The notes beneath the pieces were generated by a model. That model had not been told where the DNA came from. It saw only the letters and a list, made by a program, of their open reading frames with translations, and ran no database searches. Made by a program: the position numbers and the translations under genes. This document shows positions 8,702 through 17,372 of a stretch of DNA of 64,000 nt, one piece after another; positions within the stretch are counted from its first letter, which is position 1; each line of letters begins with the position of its first letter. Source of the DNA: Nonomuraea indica (GTDB lineage Bacteria > Actinomycetota > Actinomycetes > Streptosporangiales > Streptosporangiaceae); assembly GCF_002850745.1 (NCBI RefSeq), contig NZ_KZ559470.1, forward strand, positions 132,392-196,391. Reading direction: 5' to 3'.

Positions 8702-8762
8702 ATCTTGGCTAGGCTCTGAGATCCTGCCCAGCGGGCGCTGCCGACCGATCAGGGGGCTGACA

Positions 8763-10364
8763 GTGGCGCGTGGCCGTACCATCGTGATCATCTCGAGCGT
8801 CACCGTGCTGGCGGCGGGGGCCGCCGGCGGTGGCGCCTACTGGCTGCTGCACACCAGGGGGTCGCCCGCCGAGACCGCGCAGCGCTTCGCCGCCGCCTGG
8901 GAGCGGGGTGACACCGCGGCGATGAGCGCCGAGCTCACCGCCCCGCAGGCGCTCACCGCGTACGAGCAGATGCGCAGCGGCCTGGGCGTGGAGTCGACGA
9001 CGGTGCGGCTGGGCCGGGCCACCGAGGCCGACGGCCGGGCCGGCGTCCCCTACACCGCGACGCTCACGCTGAAGAACCTCGGCTCGTGGACCTACGAGGG
9101 GAAGCTCGACCTGGCGGTGGCCGACCGCACCTGGAAGGTGGCCTGGACGCCCGCCGCGCTGCACCCGGCGCTGACCCCGGGCACGACGTTCAAGCTCAGG
9201 ACGCGCTGGCCCGAGCGGGCCGAGATCACCGACGCCGAGGGCGACCGCATCGACACCGGCCAGGCCGGCGGGTCGGTGCAGCAGCTCGTCGGCTACCTCG
9301 ACAAGGCGACCAAGAAGGACGTGGCCAGGCTCGGCTCCGCCTACCAGCCCGGCCAGGCGATCGGCCGGGGCGGGCTGCAGGAGACGTTCCAGAAGCAGCT
9401 CGCGGGCACGCCGACGACGGAGATCCAGGCCGGCGGCAGGACGCTGCACACGATCAAGGGCGCCGCCGGCGAGCCGGTGCGCACGAGCCTCGACCCCCGG
9501 GTGCAGGCGGCAGCCGTCGCCGCCGTGAAGGACGTCGACAAACCCACCTCCCTGGTCGCCGTCAAGCCGGACAGTGGCGAGATCCTGGCCGTGGTCAACA
9601 ACCGGGGCGGCTTCAACCGGGCGCTCGACGGCCGCTACGCGCCCGGCTCGACGTTCAAGGCCGTCACCGCCATCGGGCTGCTGGCCGGCGGGATGTCGCC
9701 GCGCGACACGGTGACGTGCCCCAAGTACGCGACCGTCGGCGGGCTGCGGATCCGCAACTCCGAGCGGGCGGAGTTCGGGTCGCTGTCGTTCCTCGACTCC
9801 TTCGCCCACTCGTGCAACACCACGTTCGCGCCGCTGGCGCAGCAGCGCCTCGGGGCGGCCAAGCTGCTGGAGACGGCCGAGCAGGTCGGCTTCAACCAGC
9901 CGCTGGCCGTCGGGGTGCCGGCCACCAAGGCGAGCGCGCCCCGCGCGACGTCCGACGCCGAGCTGGCGGCCGAGTCGTTCGGGCAGGCGAAGATCACCGC
10001 GAGCCCGCTGTCGATGGCGTCGGTGGCCGCCGCGATCGCCGACGGCACCTGGCGCCCGCCCACGCTCGTGCCGGGCCTGAAGCAGAAGGCGGCCGAGCAG
10101 CCGCTGCCCGACGGCGTCAAGGACGACCTGCACGCGATGATGGCGGCCGTGGTCACCAAGGGCACGGCGAAGGCGGCCGGCCTGCCGGCGGGGACGCGCG
10201 GCAAGACCGGCACGGCCGAGTACGGCTCGGGCGAGAAGCTCGACTCGCACGCCTGGTTCATGGGCTTCCGGGGCGACGTGGCGTTCGCGGTGGTGGTCGA
10301 GGGCGGCGGCGGGGGCGGCAAGGTCGCCGCCCCGATCGCGGCCGACTTCCTGCGCGGCCTCTGA
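8763..10364 (+). CDS. Penicillin-binding protein with NTF2-like (MecA_N) N-domain
   Basis: A 533-residue membrane-anchored transpeptidase. One N-terminal membrane helix (residues ~8-28) is followed by an NTF2-like MecA_N domain (AETAQRFAAAWERGDTAAM), a linker, and the penicillin-binding transpeptidase domain. The three active-site motifs are STFK at 296-299, SCN at 350-352 and KTG at 481-483. It cross-links peptidoglycan outside the membrane. The GTG start has AGGGGG eight bases before it. It follows the PlsC gene by 61 bp. Mid-length PBPs of this kind are common in actinobacteria and are often linked to sporulation or beta-lactam tolerance, which is unproven here. Confidence 0.92.
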   Translation: MARGRTIVIISSVTVLAAGAAGGGAYWLLHTRGSPAETAQRFAAAWERGDTAAMSAELTAPQALTAYEQMRSGLGVESTTVRLGRATEADGRAGVPYTATLTLKNLGSWTYEGKLDLAVADRTWKVAWTPAALHPALTPGTTFKLRTRWPERAEITDAEGDRIDTGQAGGSVQQLVGYLDKATKKDVARLGSAYQPGQAIGRGGLQETFQKQLAGTPTTEIQAGGRTLHTIKGAAGEPVRTSLDPRVQAAAVAAVKDVDKPTSLVAVKPDSGEILAVVNNRGGFNRALDGRYAPGSTFKAVTAIGLLAGGMSPRDTVTCPKYATVGGLRIRNSERAEFGSLSFLDSFAHSCNTTFAPLAQQRLGAAKLLETAEQVGFNQPLAVGVPATKASAPRATSDAELAAESFGQAKITASPLSMASVAAAIADGTWRPPTLVPGLKQKAAEQPLPDGVKDDLHAMMAAVVTKGTAKAAGLPAGTRGKTGTAEYGSGEKLDSHAWFMGFRGDVAFAVVVEGGGGGGKVAAPIAADFLRGL

Positions 10365-10445
10365 CACGCGGCGCCTTCCCGCGCGGCCTCTGACACGCGG
10401 CCTCTGCCGCCCCCGTCGCGGCCGGCTTCCCGCACGGCCTGTGCC
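10347..10445. repeat. Tandem duplication of the PBP gene 3' end
   Basis: The last bases of the penicillin-binding protein gene with its TGA stop and the following GACACGCGG (10347-10372) recur at 10376-10401 with a single mismatch (period 29 bp), and a third, more diverged copy begins near 10411. The duplicated copies are non-coding because the first stop comes before them. Confidence 0.8.
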
Positions 10446-10478
10446 GCCCCGCCCGGGAGAGCCGGGCGGGGGCGGCAC
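10441..10478. terminator. Bidirectional hairpin terminator between PBP and RHS genes
   Basis: A 16-bp left arm (10441-10456, GTGCCGCCCCGCCCGG) pairs with 10462-10478 apart from one bulged G, around a GAGAG loop. It sits between two convergent genes (stops at 10364 and 10484). There is no U-tract, which is normal for high-GC actinobacteria. Confidence 0.8.
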
Positions 10479-10483
10479 AGGGC

Positions 10484-13400
10484 TCAGTACGGCCGCTGGA
10501 GGAAGCGGCCGAGCGACGGGTCGTACAGGCGGCCCGACACCAGGACCGTCCCGTCCAGCGTGGTCGGGTGGAGCGCACCGCCCAGCCAGCCGAGACGGCG
10601 CGGCCCGGACGCCACCCCGAACTCGTCGTACCCGGCCACGGTGGCCAGGCCGCTGTCGAGCTCCAGCTCGGTGCCCACGTGCCCGTCGACGGTGAGCAGC
10701 TGCAGGCGCACCGCCCCGGTCGCGCCCGTGAGCGCGGCCAGGTCGGCGCCGACGCCGGTCACGTGCCGGACGACCGCGCCGCCCTCGGCCGTCCAGGAGG
10801 GGCGGTCGCCGTCGGAGCCGTAGTGGTGCACGGTGACCGCGCCCGCCTCGGTGGTCTCCGACCTGATCCGGCCCGCCGGGTCGCGCCGCCACGTCAGGCT
10901 CCGCGGGCCGGAGGTCTGCCGGGCCGGCAGGCCGTCGGCGAAGTAGCCGACGGTCCGGCCTCCCGGCAGCGCGGTGGCGCGGCCCGCCGGGTCGTGGCCG
11001 TAGCCGTCGCCGGTCAGCCTGCCGTCGAAGGTGTAGGCGTACGTCGTGACGCTCGCGGCGGAGTCGTCGGCCACCGGGCAGTCCTCGTCCGACGCCTGCA
11101 CGGCCAGCCGGACCCGGTTGCCCGCGCCGTCGTGGTCGTAGCGGCGCAGCGTGCACAGCGGCAACGCCATCTCCAGCACCGAGGTGAGCTGCCCCGCCTT
11201 GTCGTAGCCGTGCTGCCGCTCGGCCATGGTGTCGGTGCGCAGGCGCAGCTGCTCCTGCCCGTGCGCGTTGCGGCCGACCTGGTCGATCATCAGCGGGCCC
11301 TCCAGCCCGTCCCGGGTGTAGATCCGGGCGTAGTTCTGCCCGCGCTCGTCGTACGGCGACTGCACGTGCAGCCCGCCCGGCAGGTCCCCCTCGATCTGGC
11401 GGCCGTCGGCGTCGTAGCGGGCGCTGAAGGTGCCGGCGACCGAGTCGGTGACCGAGGTGGGCAGGCCACGCGGCTCGGCCGCGTGGTCGTAGGCGTAGAC
11501 CCGGGTGGACGGGACCGAGTCGACGACCTTGGCCGGGCGGTCGAGGTCGTCGTACTCGGTGCGGGTCAGGCCGCCGTCCGCGTCGGTGTGGGAGACGGCC
11601 CGGCCGAGCCGGTCGTAGGCCGTCACGATCTTCTCGGTGCCGCGCCACCGCTCGGTGGCCCGGCCGGTGGCCGGGTCGTAGCCGATGCCGATCTCGGCCT
11701 CCTCTCCGGCCTGGATCGTGACGGGCCGCCCGGCCTGGTCGCGCCGGATCGTGGTGACCGTGCCCCCTTCGGTGATCGTGTGCGGCAGGCCGGAGGCGGT
11801 GTGGTAGGTGTACGTCCGCCCGTCGTCCTGGCACACCAGGCCGGCCCACTCGCTCCGGCCGCCGCACGGGCCTTCGCCGGTCGCCGTGTACCTGGCGGGG
11901 CCGGCGGCGCCGGCGGTGACCGCCCGGCCGCCGGGGTCGCGGACCGTCCTGACCTGCCGCCCGGTGGCCCAGTCGTAGGCGATGGCGGTGGTCCTGACGT
12001 CCACGTCGGGCTTGGACTCGCGTCCCACGATCGCCGCGCCGACCCTGACGGTGGTCGGCAGGTCGCGGGCCGTCGCGGAAGCCGGCCGTCCCTCGTCGTA
12101 CGTGCTGACGGTGCGGGTCCTGGCGCCGATGGCGTACCCGACGCCCAGGTCGTCCACGTCGGACTCCAGGTTCACGATGTGGACCGGGCTCAGCTCCTCC
12201 ACCTTGCGCCGGCCGGAGGCGTCGTAGACGGAGCGGGTGGACAGCAGTTCGGCGCGCTCGGCCGGGCCGTAGCCGGTGATGGCCAGCTCGACGAGCCGGT
12301 AGTCGGTCTCGGGCCGCTGCGACAGCTCCCTGTTCGCGGCGGTGAGGGCGCGCACGGTGTGGCCAAACCGGTCGTGGTCGGCGGCGGACAGGTGCCCGCC
12401 GGGGGTCAGCACGTTGACCGCCCGGCCCGACTCGTCCAGGTAGGTCACGGTGGGGCGGGTCGTGGAGCCCGGCGGGTGGACGGCTGTGGCCGTCACCGGC
12501 GCCGTGGCCTGGCCCCAGGCGGCGACGTGCGGGGCCGTCACGTCCGCCGGGCCGCCGCCCGCCGTGGTGAGCGGCACGCCGTAGCCGACCGTGGTCCGCG
12601 CCTCGCCGGCGACCTGGTCGGTGGTGCCGGGCCTGAGCGTGGGACGGCTGACGGAGCGCAGGCGGCCGTCGGCCTCGTAGCCGAAGGACCACAGCAGCTC
12701 GCCGGGCGGGGTGAGCGTGGCGACGCGGCCGGCCGCGTCGTAGCCGTAGAGCGTCTTCAGCGGCGGGCTGATCCGCGGGTCCCACGTCTCGGCGAGCCGG
12801 CCGGCGGCGTCGTAGCCGTACCGGGCGATGACGGCTCCCTTGAGCGAGACGGTGGCCAGGCGTCCGGCCGCGTCGTAGCCGAACTCCAGCGTGTGCCCCG
12901 ACCGGGTGATCGACGTGGGCCGGAGCCGGTCGCCGGCCTGCTCGTAGGTGTGGCCGTCGGGGACGTACACGTCCCCCTGCCTGGTGAAGGAGGTGACCTC
13001 GCCGCGGGAGTCGGTGAGCGTGTACGTGCCGGTGAGGGTGAGGTCCTCGGCGCCGGGCTCCGGTTCCCAGCCGTCGCCGGTCCTGGAGAACTGCACCGGC
13101 GTGCCGTCGGCCCGGGTCAGCTCGACGGAGGTGGGCGAGGTCTCCCTGAGCACGGTCAGCACGGGCGACCACGCGGCGCCGGGGTCGCGGGAGCGGGCCG
13201 TACGGGTGAGCTCCAGGCCGGCGAAGGGGGTGTCCACGGCGGTCCGGAGGCGGTAGTCGCCGGTGAGCAGGTTCAGCACGCCGGGCCCGATCCGGCTGGT
13301 GGCCGCCCGGGTGGCGCGGCGGTCCACGACGACCTCGGCCGGGCGGGACTCCACGCCGGTCCCGGACGGGCCCGCGACCAGCGCGCGCACCTGGACCGCG

Positions 13401-15739
13401 GCGTCGCCGAGGTGTGCCCCGGCGTCCCAGGTCAGGCCGGACACCCCGTCGGGCGCCGCCACGGGCCAGGCGGTCAGCGGCCTGCCGTCGGCGCCGGTGA
13501 CGTGCGCCACGGGCAGGTCCGCCCAGGCGTCGGCGCCGGACCGCCGGTACTGGAACCTGGCCTGGGTGAAGGCGGTGCCCGTCACCGCGAGCGGCACCCT
13601 GCCGGCGCTGCGCAGGCCGTCGGAGGGGGCGACGAGCGAGGCCACGGCGGCGCCCGACCCCACCTTGAAGGCGTACGTGGTGGCCGGCGAGGCGTTGCCG
13701 GCCCGGTCGATCGTGTGGACGCTGAGCGTGTGCGCGCCGGTCGTGGCGGGCGTCAGCCGGGCGGTGACCGCCGCGCCGGTGGTGAGCACCTTCGTGGTGG
13801 CGCCGCTGTCGAGCCTGTAGGCGATCCAGCCGGCGTCGGTGTTCGCCGGGGTGAGGGTGAACGTGCCCGCCTTGCCGGCGTCGCCGTGCCAGCCGCCGTC
13901 GCTGGGGTAGTCGGCCGAGGTCACCCTGGGGGCGGGCGGCTTGACCGTGTCGACGGAGAACGTCCTCGCCAGGTACGCCTTCGAGGTCAGGGAGCCGTCG
14001 TTCGCCCACGTCCGGGCCGTGTACGTCCTGCCGTGGGCGAGCCGGCCCGCGGGCACCTTCGCGCCGGAGAAGCCGTTGCTGGCCACGTACGCGCCGTGGA
14101 GGTCGTCGACGAGCGGCGTCGAGCCGGCGTACACGTCGAAGATGCCGCGCACGTTCCCGCCGTCGGGGTCGCGCACGTGGTTGCGCAGTTCCGGGGTGAG
14201 CGTGTTGGTCCAGTGGACGCCGTCGTAGGCGCTGTGCGGTGAGAGCCAGGCCGAGACCGGGGTGCTCGGGTAGGAGTTGTACGTCACGGAGACGACCGGC
14301 ACCTTCGACGGGGCGTTGCCCGAGTGGAACCGCTTCCAGGCGTACGCGTCCGACTCGCCGGCGGCTCGCAGGGCCATGCCGGACTCCTTCCAGCCCCGGT
14401 CGGCGTAGTGCTGCACCAGCGAGGTGACGTCGGCGGTGACCCAGCCGTCGGCGCAGCCGCTCCCGTAGCCCTTCGTCTGGCTGGAGGTGGCGTACCTGGC
14501 GGCCGCGTGCGGGCCCGGCCAGCGCGTCGACGTCGTGGCCCGGTCGGCCGACCAGACCTCCCACGAGCGGGCGTCGCACGACCACGAGTGGTGGTTCCAG
14601 AGCTTCAGCGTGGCCGAGAGGATCTTCCTGCCCGCGATGCCGGGGGTCTTCCAGGTGATGAACGACCGGGCGACCTGGCCGCTGCCGTTGTTGCCGATCT
14701 TGAGTTCGGTGGCGCCCGACTGGTCGGTGCCGTAGCCCTCCTGCACGAACGTGTCGAACACCTGGCCCAGGTTGAGCGACGGGTCCACGGTGACGGGATA
14801 GGTCGTGGCGGGGTCGTCGAGGAAGGCCGGGTCCGGGGTCAGGACCAGGTCCTGGCCGGAGATCCTCATCTCGACGGGGGCGCGGCGGAGGTGCTCGCCG
14901 GAGACCGGGTGCGTGCGGGCGTCCCACATGACCGGCGCGGGAATGGTGACAGCGGTCCGGCCCCTGGCGTCGACCAGTTTCACGCCGCCGTCGGCCGAGC
15001 GGCGCGCGTCGAGGCCCGGCGCCTTCAGCCGCAGCGTGTACGTCAGCGGAGCGGCCGGGCGGGACCTGAGCAGCAGGAACTGTTCGGCGCCCGTCCTGGT
15101 GGCGGTGACGACCAGGTCGGCGCCCGGCATGACGTCCGGGTACGTGGCCGTCTCGCCGGACAGGCGCGGGGCGGGCAGCGCGCCCTTCCACTGCATGGTC
15201 ACCTTGGCGGCCCCCTCCCCGATGGTGATCAGATCGGTCGGCCCGGACGCCCCGGCCTGCCGGGCGGTCGCGCGGGGGCGTCCGGCGCCGAGCCTGAGCC
15301 CGCGGCCGTGGCCTCGGGTCACGATCTCGCCCGACGGCGCCCTGGCCAGGGTGATGTCCACCGGGGCCCACTCGCCCTCGCGGCGGAACCTGACGGGACC
15401 GGCGAACGAGTCGACCGTCAGCGTCCCGTCCGGGTTGGCGTAGGTGGTGGTGGTCTCGGAACGGGCGTCCGCGACCTCGACCCGCCGGCCGCTCAGCCGG
15501 GCGGACAGCCGGGCGGAGGCTTCGTCGGGCGCGCTCGGCTCGGCCGCGGGGCCGGCGGGTGCGCTGGGGTCGTCCGCGGGCTTCGACGCGGCGACGGCGG
15601 GTGCTGTGGCGGGTGCTGTGGCGGGGGCGGTGACTGGTGCTGTGGGGGGTGCGGCGGCGGCGGGCGACCGAGGCGCGGCCAGCGGGAGCAGCAGGAGGGC
15701 GAGACCACCGGCGAGGGCCCGTGGCGTGAGGGCAGGCAT
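10484..15739 (-). CDS. Secreted RHS/YD-repeat protein without a C-terminal toxin tip
   Basis: A 1751-residue protein with a signal peptide (ALAGGLALLLLPLAAP), a ~150-residue low-complexity Ala/Pro/Thr segment, a DNRLRE-type beta-sandwich (VDPSLNLGQVFDTFV; LKLWNHHSWSCD), a fibronectin-like part, and then ~900 residues of YD repeats (YDAAGRL, YEADGRL, YDHDGAGNRV). It ends with the RHS core terminus (SGRLYDPSLGRFLQRPY) and a stop six residues after GRF. RHS proteins build a shell around a variable toxin encoded right after this motif; here nothing follows. So it is either a toxin-less RHS scaffold, a surface protein, or a deletion product. The ATG at 15739 was chosen for the signal peptide. Confidence 0.9.
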   Translation of the reverse strand: MPALTPRALAGGLALLLLPLAAPRSPAAAAPPTAPVTAPATAPATAPAVAASKPADDPSAPAGPAAEPSAPDEASARLSARLSGRRVEVADARSETTTTYANPDGTLTVDSFAGPVRFRREGEWAPVDITLARAPSGEIVTRGHGRGLRLGAGRPRATARQAGASGPTDLITIGEGAAKVTMQWKGALPAPRLSGETATYPDVMPGADLVVTATRTGAEQFLLLRSRPAAPLTYTLRLKAPGLDARRSADGGVKLVDARGRTAVTIPAPVMWDARTHPVSGEHLRRAPVEMRISGQDLVLTPDPAFLDDPATTYPVTVDPSLNLGQVFDTFVQEGYGTDQSGATELKIGNNGSGQVARSFITWKTPGIAGRKILSATLKLWNHHSWSCDARSWEVWSADRATTSTRWPGPHAAARYATSSQTKGYGSGCADGWVTADVTSLVQHYADRGWKESGMALRAAGESDAYAWKRFHSGNAPSKVPVVSVTYNSYPSTPVSAWLSPHSAYDGVHWTNTLTPELRNHVRDPDGGNVRGIFDVYAGSTPLVDDLHGAYVASNGFSGAKVPAGRLAHGRTYTARTWANDGSLTSKAYLARTFSVDTVKPPAPRVTSADYPSDGGWHGDAGKAGTFTLTPANTDAGWIAYRLDSGATTKVLTTGAAVTARLTPATTGAHTLSVHTIDRAGNASPATTYAFKVGSGAAVASLVAPSDGLRSAGRVPLAVTGTAFTQARFQYRRSGADAWADLPVAHVTGADGRPLTAWPVAAPDGVSGLTWDAGAHLGDAAVQVRALVAGPSGTGVESRPAEVVVDRRATRAATSRIGPGVLNLLTGDYRLRTAVDTPFAGLELTRTARSRDPGAAWSPVLTVLRETSPTSVELTRADGTPVQFSRTGDGWEPEPGAEDLTLTGTYTLTDSRGEVTSFTRQGDVYVPDGHTYEQAGDRLRPTSITRSGHTLEFGYDAAGRLATVSLKGAVIARYGYDAAGRLAETWDPRISPPLKTLYGYDAAGRVATLTPPGELLWSFGYEADGRLRSVSRPTLRPGTTDQVAGEARTTVGYGVPLTTAGGGPADVTAPHVAAWGQATAPVTATAVHPPGSTTRPTVTYLDESGRAVNVLTPGGHLSAADHDRFGHTVRALTAANRELSQRPETDYRLVELAITGYGPAERAELLSTRSVYDASGRRKVEELSPVHIVNLESDVDDLGVGYAIGARTRTVSTYDEGRPASATARDLPTTVRVGAAIVGRESKPDVDVRTTAIAYDWATGRQVRTVRDPGGRAVTAGAAGPARYTATGEGPCGGRSEWAGLVCQDDGRTYTYHTASGLPHTITEGGTVTTIRRDQAGRPVTIQAGEEAEIGIGYDPATGRATERWRGTEKIVTAYDRLGRAVSHTDADGGLTRTEYDDLDRPAKVVDSVPSTRVYAYDHAAEPRGLPTSVTDSVAGTFSARYDADGRQIEGDLPGGLHVQSPYDERGQNYARIYTRDGLEGPLMIDQVGRNAHGQEQLRLRTDTMAERQHGYDKAGQLTSVLEMALPLCTLRRYDHDGAGNRVRLAVQASDEDCPVADDSAASVTTYAYTFDGRLTGDGYGHDPAGRATALPGGRTVGYFADGLPARQTSGPRSLTWRRDPAGRIRSETTEAGAVTVHHYGSDGDRPSWTAEGGAVVRHVTGVGADLAALTGATGAVRLQLLTVDGHVGTELELDSGLATVAGYDEFGVASGPRRLGWLGGALHPTTLDGTVLVSGRLYDPSLGRFLQRPY

Positions 15740-15767
15740 GGGAGCTCCGGGAGGTGTGCGCGTAGGA

Positions 15768-15798
15768 CGACGCCCCCGCCGGGGCGGCGGGGGCGTCG
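15768..15798. terminator. Perfect 13-bp hairpin between the secreted-protein and RHS genes
   Basis: CGACGCCCCCGCC (15768-15780) and GGCGGGGGCGTCG (15786-15798) are perfect inverted copies with a five-base loop. The hairpin begins 12 bp after the stop of the upstream secreted-protein gene and 28 bp before the RHS start, so it could terminate or attenuate transcription entering the RHS gene, or sit in its leader. Confidence 0.75.
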
Positions 15799-15810
15799 GA
15801 TGGTGCCGGG

Positions 15811-16764
15811 TTACTTGCTCTGGCAGCTCTTCTTGCGGACCTCGTACCAGACGATGCCCGGAGCCTGGAACCGGATCGCGAAGCACTGTTTCTTGTTGGC
15901 CGCTTCCCGGATCTTGTAGATGACCGAGGCGCCGCCCGCCGTGTAGGCGATCTTGCAGATCAGCTTGGCCTTGCCCTTGAGCTTGTCGCAGGCGCCCTTC
16001 ATCGCCTCGATGGCGCCGGCGACGCCGGCGACGAGCCAGACCCCGTAGATCTTCTTGGTGAGCTTCTTCGAGAAGATGAGCCGGCACATGGCCTTCCACC
16101 ACTCGCACTGCAGCTTGAGCGCGGGGTCGGCGACCACGGGGTAGGCGGCGCCCGCGTGGTCGACCGTCTGGACGAGCGTCATGCCCTCCACCCGGTACGA
16201 GGTCGGCACCGCGTTGCCGTTGGCGTCCTTGGCCCAGGGCAGGTCGATCTCGGCCAGGTAGAAGTCGTTGTTGTAGATCAGGACGGTGCCGTCGTCCTCC
16301 TCGACCTCCAGCATGCTGCCCTCGGGGGCGGAGATGGGGAACCGGTACTCGGTCGGCGCAGAGGAGTCCTTGATGATGGTCAACGCGCGGGCGATCTGGC
16401 CGGTGCGCTGGTGGGCGTAGGCGACGCTGGGCTGCCGGGCGGCGTAGGTGACCAGGCCGGGCAGCGGCTGGTTGCCGTCACCGGCCGCCTCGGGCATGCC
16501 GATGCCGATGTCGGTCTCGCTGACGGTCGCGACCAGGGTGCGGTCAGGGTCCGTCGCGACGGCGAAGGGCCGCTGGACGTCCCCTTCGGGGATCTCGGTG
16601 GGCGGGACCGTCCTCGCCTCTTCGACGATCTCGGGGACCACCTGGGTGAGGGCCGCCAGAGCGGGGTCCTCCTGCGCGACGGCCGGGCTGCCGGCCGTGT
16701 ACACGCTGCTGAATGCCATGGCTGTCGCCAAGGTGACGACGAATGCCCGGGCGGAGACACGCAT
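15811..16764 (-). CDS. Secreted protein with a cationic six-cysteine C-terminal tail
   Basis: A 317-residue exported protein (signal peptide to about residue 31, ending AVAQ). The middle section, ending in PWAKDANGNAVPTSYRV, LVQTVDHAGAAYPVVADP (residues ~195-217), is a module that I recall recurring at the N-terminus of many actinobacterial exported proteins with differing tails. The last ~100 residues here are rich in Lys, hold six Cys, and contain a glycine-rich hydrophobic stretch (YGVWLVAGVAGAIEAMKG). That composition resembles a membrane-active peptide, but no named domain is recognisable. GGAAGG precedes the ATG at 16764. It lies directly upstream of the RHS gene on the same strand, separated by a hairpin. 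Function unknown. Confidence 0.8.
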   Translation of the reverse strand: MRVSARAFVVTLATAMAFSSVYTAGSPAVAQEDPALAALTQVVPEIVEEARTVPPTEIPEGDVQRPFAVATDPDRTLVATVSETDIGIGMPEAAGDGNQPLPGLVTYAARQPSVAYAHQRTGQIARALTIIKDSSAPTEYRFPISAPEGSMLEVEEDDGTVLIYNNDFYLAEIDLPWAKDANGNAVPTSYRVEGMTLVQTVDHAGAAYPVVADPALKLQCEWWKAMCRLIFSKKLTKKIYGVWLVAGVAGAIEAMKGACDKLKGKAKLICKIAYTAGGASVIYKIREAANKKQCFAIRFQAPGIVWYEVRKKSCQSK

Positions 16765-16856
16765 GGATGTCCTTCCACGTGCTGTGGGGGGCATGGCACG
16801 AACGCCGTAAACGTAAAGATCATCGGCGTCCATTCAGGTGATCATGGATGGCCGGG

Positions 16857-16872
16857 CGGTAAACGTTTGCCG
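16857..16872. promoter_or_regulatory. Near-palindromic operator upstream of the secreted-protein gene
   Basis: CGGTAAACGTTTGCCG is a 16-bp palindrome with one mismatched pair and the core AAACGTTT with a central CG, as in LacI-family operators. A related half-site, CGTAAACGTAAAG, lies at about 16806. Both are 40-110 bp upstream of the ATG at 16764, in the promoter region of the secreted-protein gene. No regulator for it is visible nearby. Confidence 0.5.
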
Positions 16873-16951
16873 TCCTCAAGATCCCTTACGTTCCCCCACG
16901 CGGACACCGGTCCCCGCCGGACCGCGCGGCCACCGGCACAGCCGTGTCCGG

Positions 16952-17158
16952 TCAGGTCGCCTCGCCGTCGGGGGGATCCGGTGCATGCCGTCCCGGAGGC
17001 CGCAGCAGCCGGTCGGCCTGGCGGATGACGCCCGCCAGGTAGCGGCGCGCCGCGGCCGGATCCCCGACCGAGGCGGGGTCGATGAGCATGCGGTACATCG
17101 CCGCGCCCACGACCATGTCGATCACGCCGTCGACGGCCGGGTCCCCCCACCCTTCCTT
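16952..17158 (-). pseudogene. C-terminal remnant of a TetR-family regulator
   Basis: The minus strand reads in one frame as WGDPAVDGVIDMVVG, then AAMYRMLIDPASVGDPAAAR and RYLAGVIRQADRLL, ending at a TGA at 16952-16954. This is the typical last third of a TetR-family ligand domain. There is no helix-turn-helix part and no start codon: upstream the frame runs straight into a perfect palindrome (17159-17184) that looks like a TetR operator. The simplest reading is an internal deletion that joined the operator to the 3' end of the gene. Confidence 0.7.
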
Positions 17159-17184
17159 CGCAAACGCATACGGATGCGTTTGCG
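17159..17184. promoter_or_regulatory. Perfect inverted repeat, probable orphan TetR operator
   Basis: CGCAAACGCAT (17159-17169) and ATGCGTTTGCG (17174-17184) are perfect 11-bp inverted arms around ACGG. The size and symmetry fit an autoregulatory TetR-family operator. It abuts the TetR relic, whose DNA-binding half is missing. It may now be bound by no one, or by a regulator elsewhere. Confidence 0.65.
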
Positions 17185-17372
17185 TAGATCGCGGCCGTGG
17201 GGTCCGTGTCAGCCCGGCGGCGACGCCGACGGCAGCCCATGAGATCCGCGACGCCCGAGCCGTCTTCGCGAGCTCAAACCTGTAACTCTGTGTTTAAGTT
17301 TTCTCCAAATGGAGATCTATAGGAATGAGGGCCACCTCGGCTTCCGCCCTGCGCCCGAAAAGGAGGGTCGCG

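Noticed and set aside
8709..15371. 2220-codon open frame on the minus strand across the PBP and RHS genes
   Set aside because: It is a shadow of very GC-rich coding DNA; real families (transpeptidase motifs, YD repeats) are in other frames, and its translation is Arg/Pro-rich without domains.
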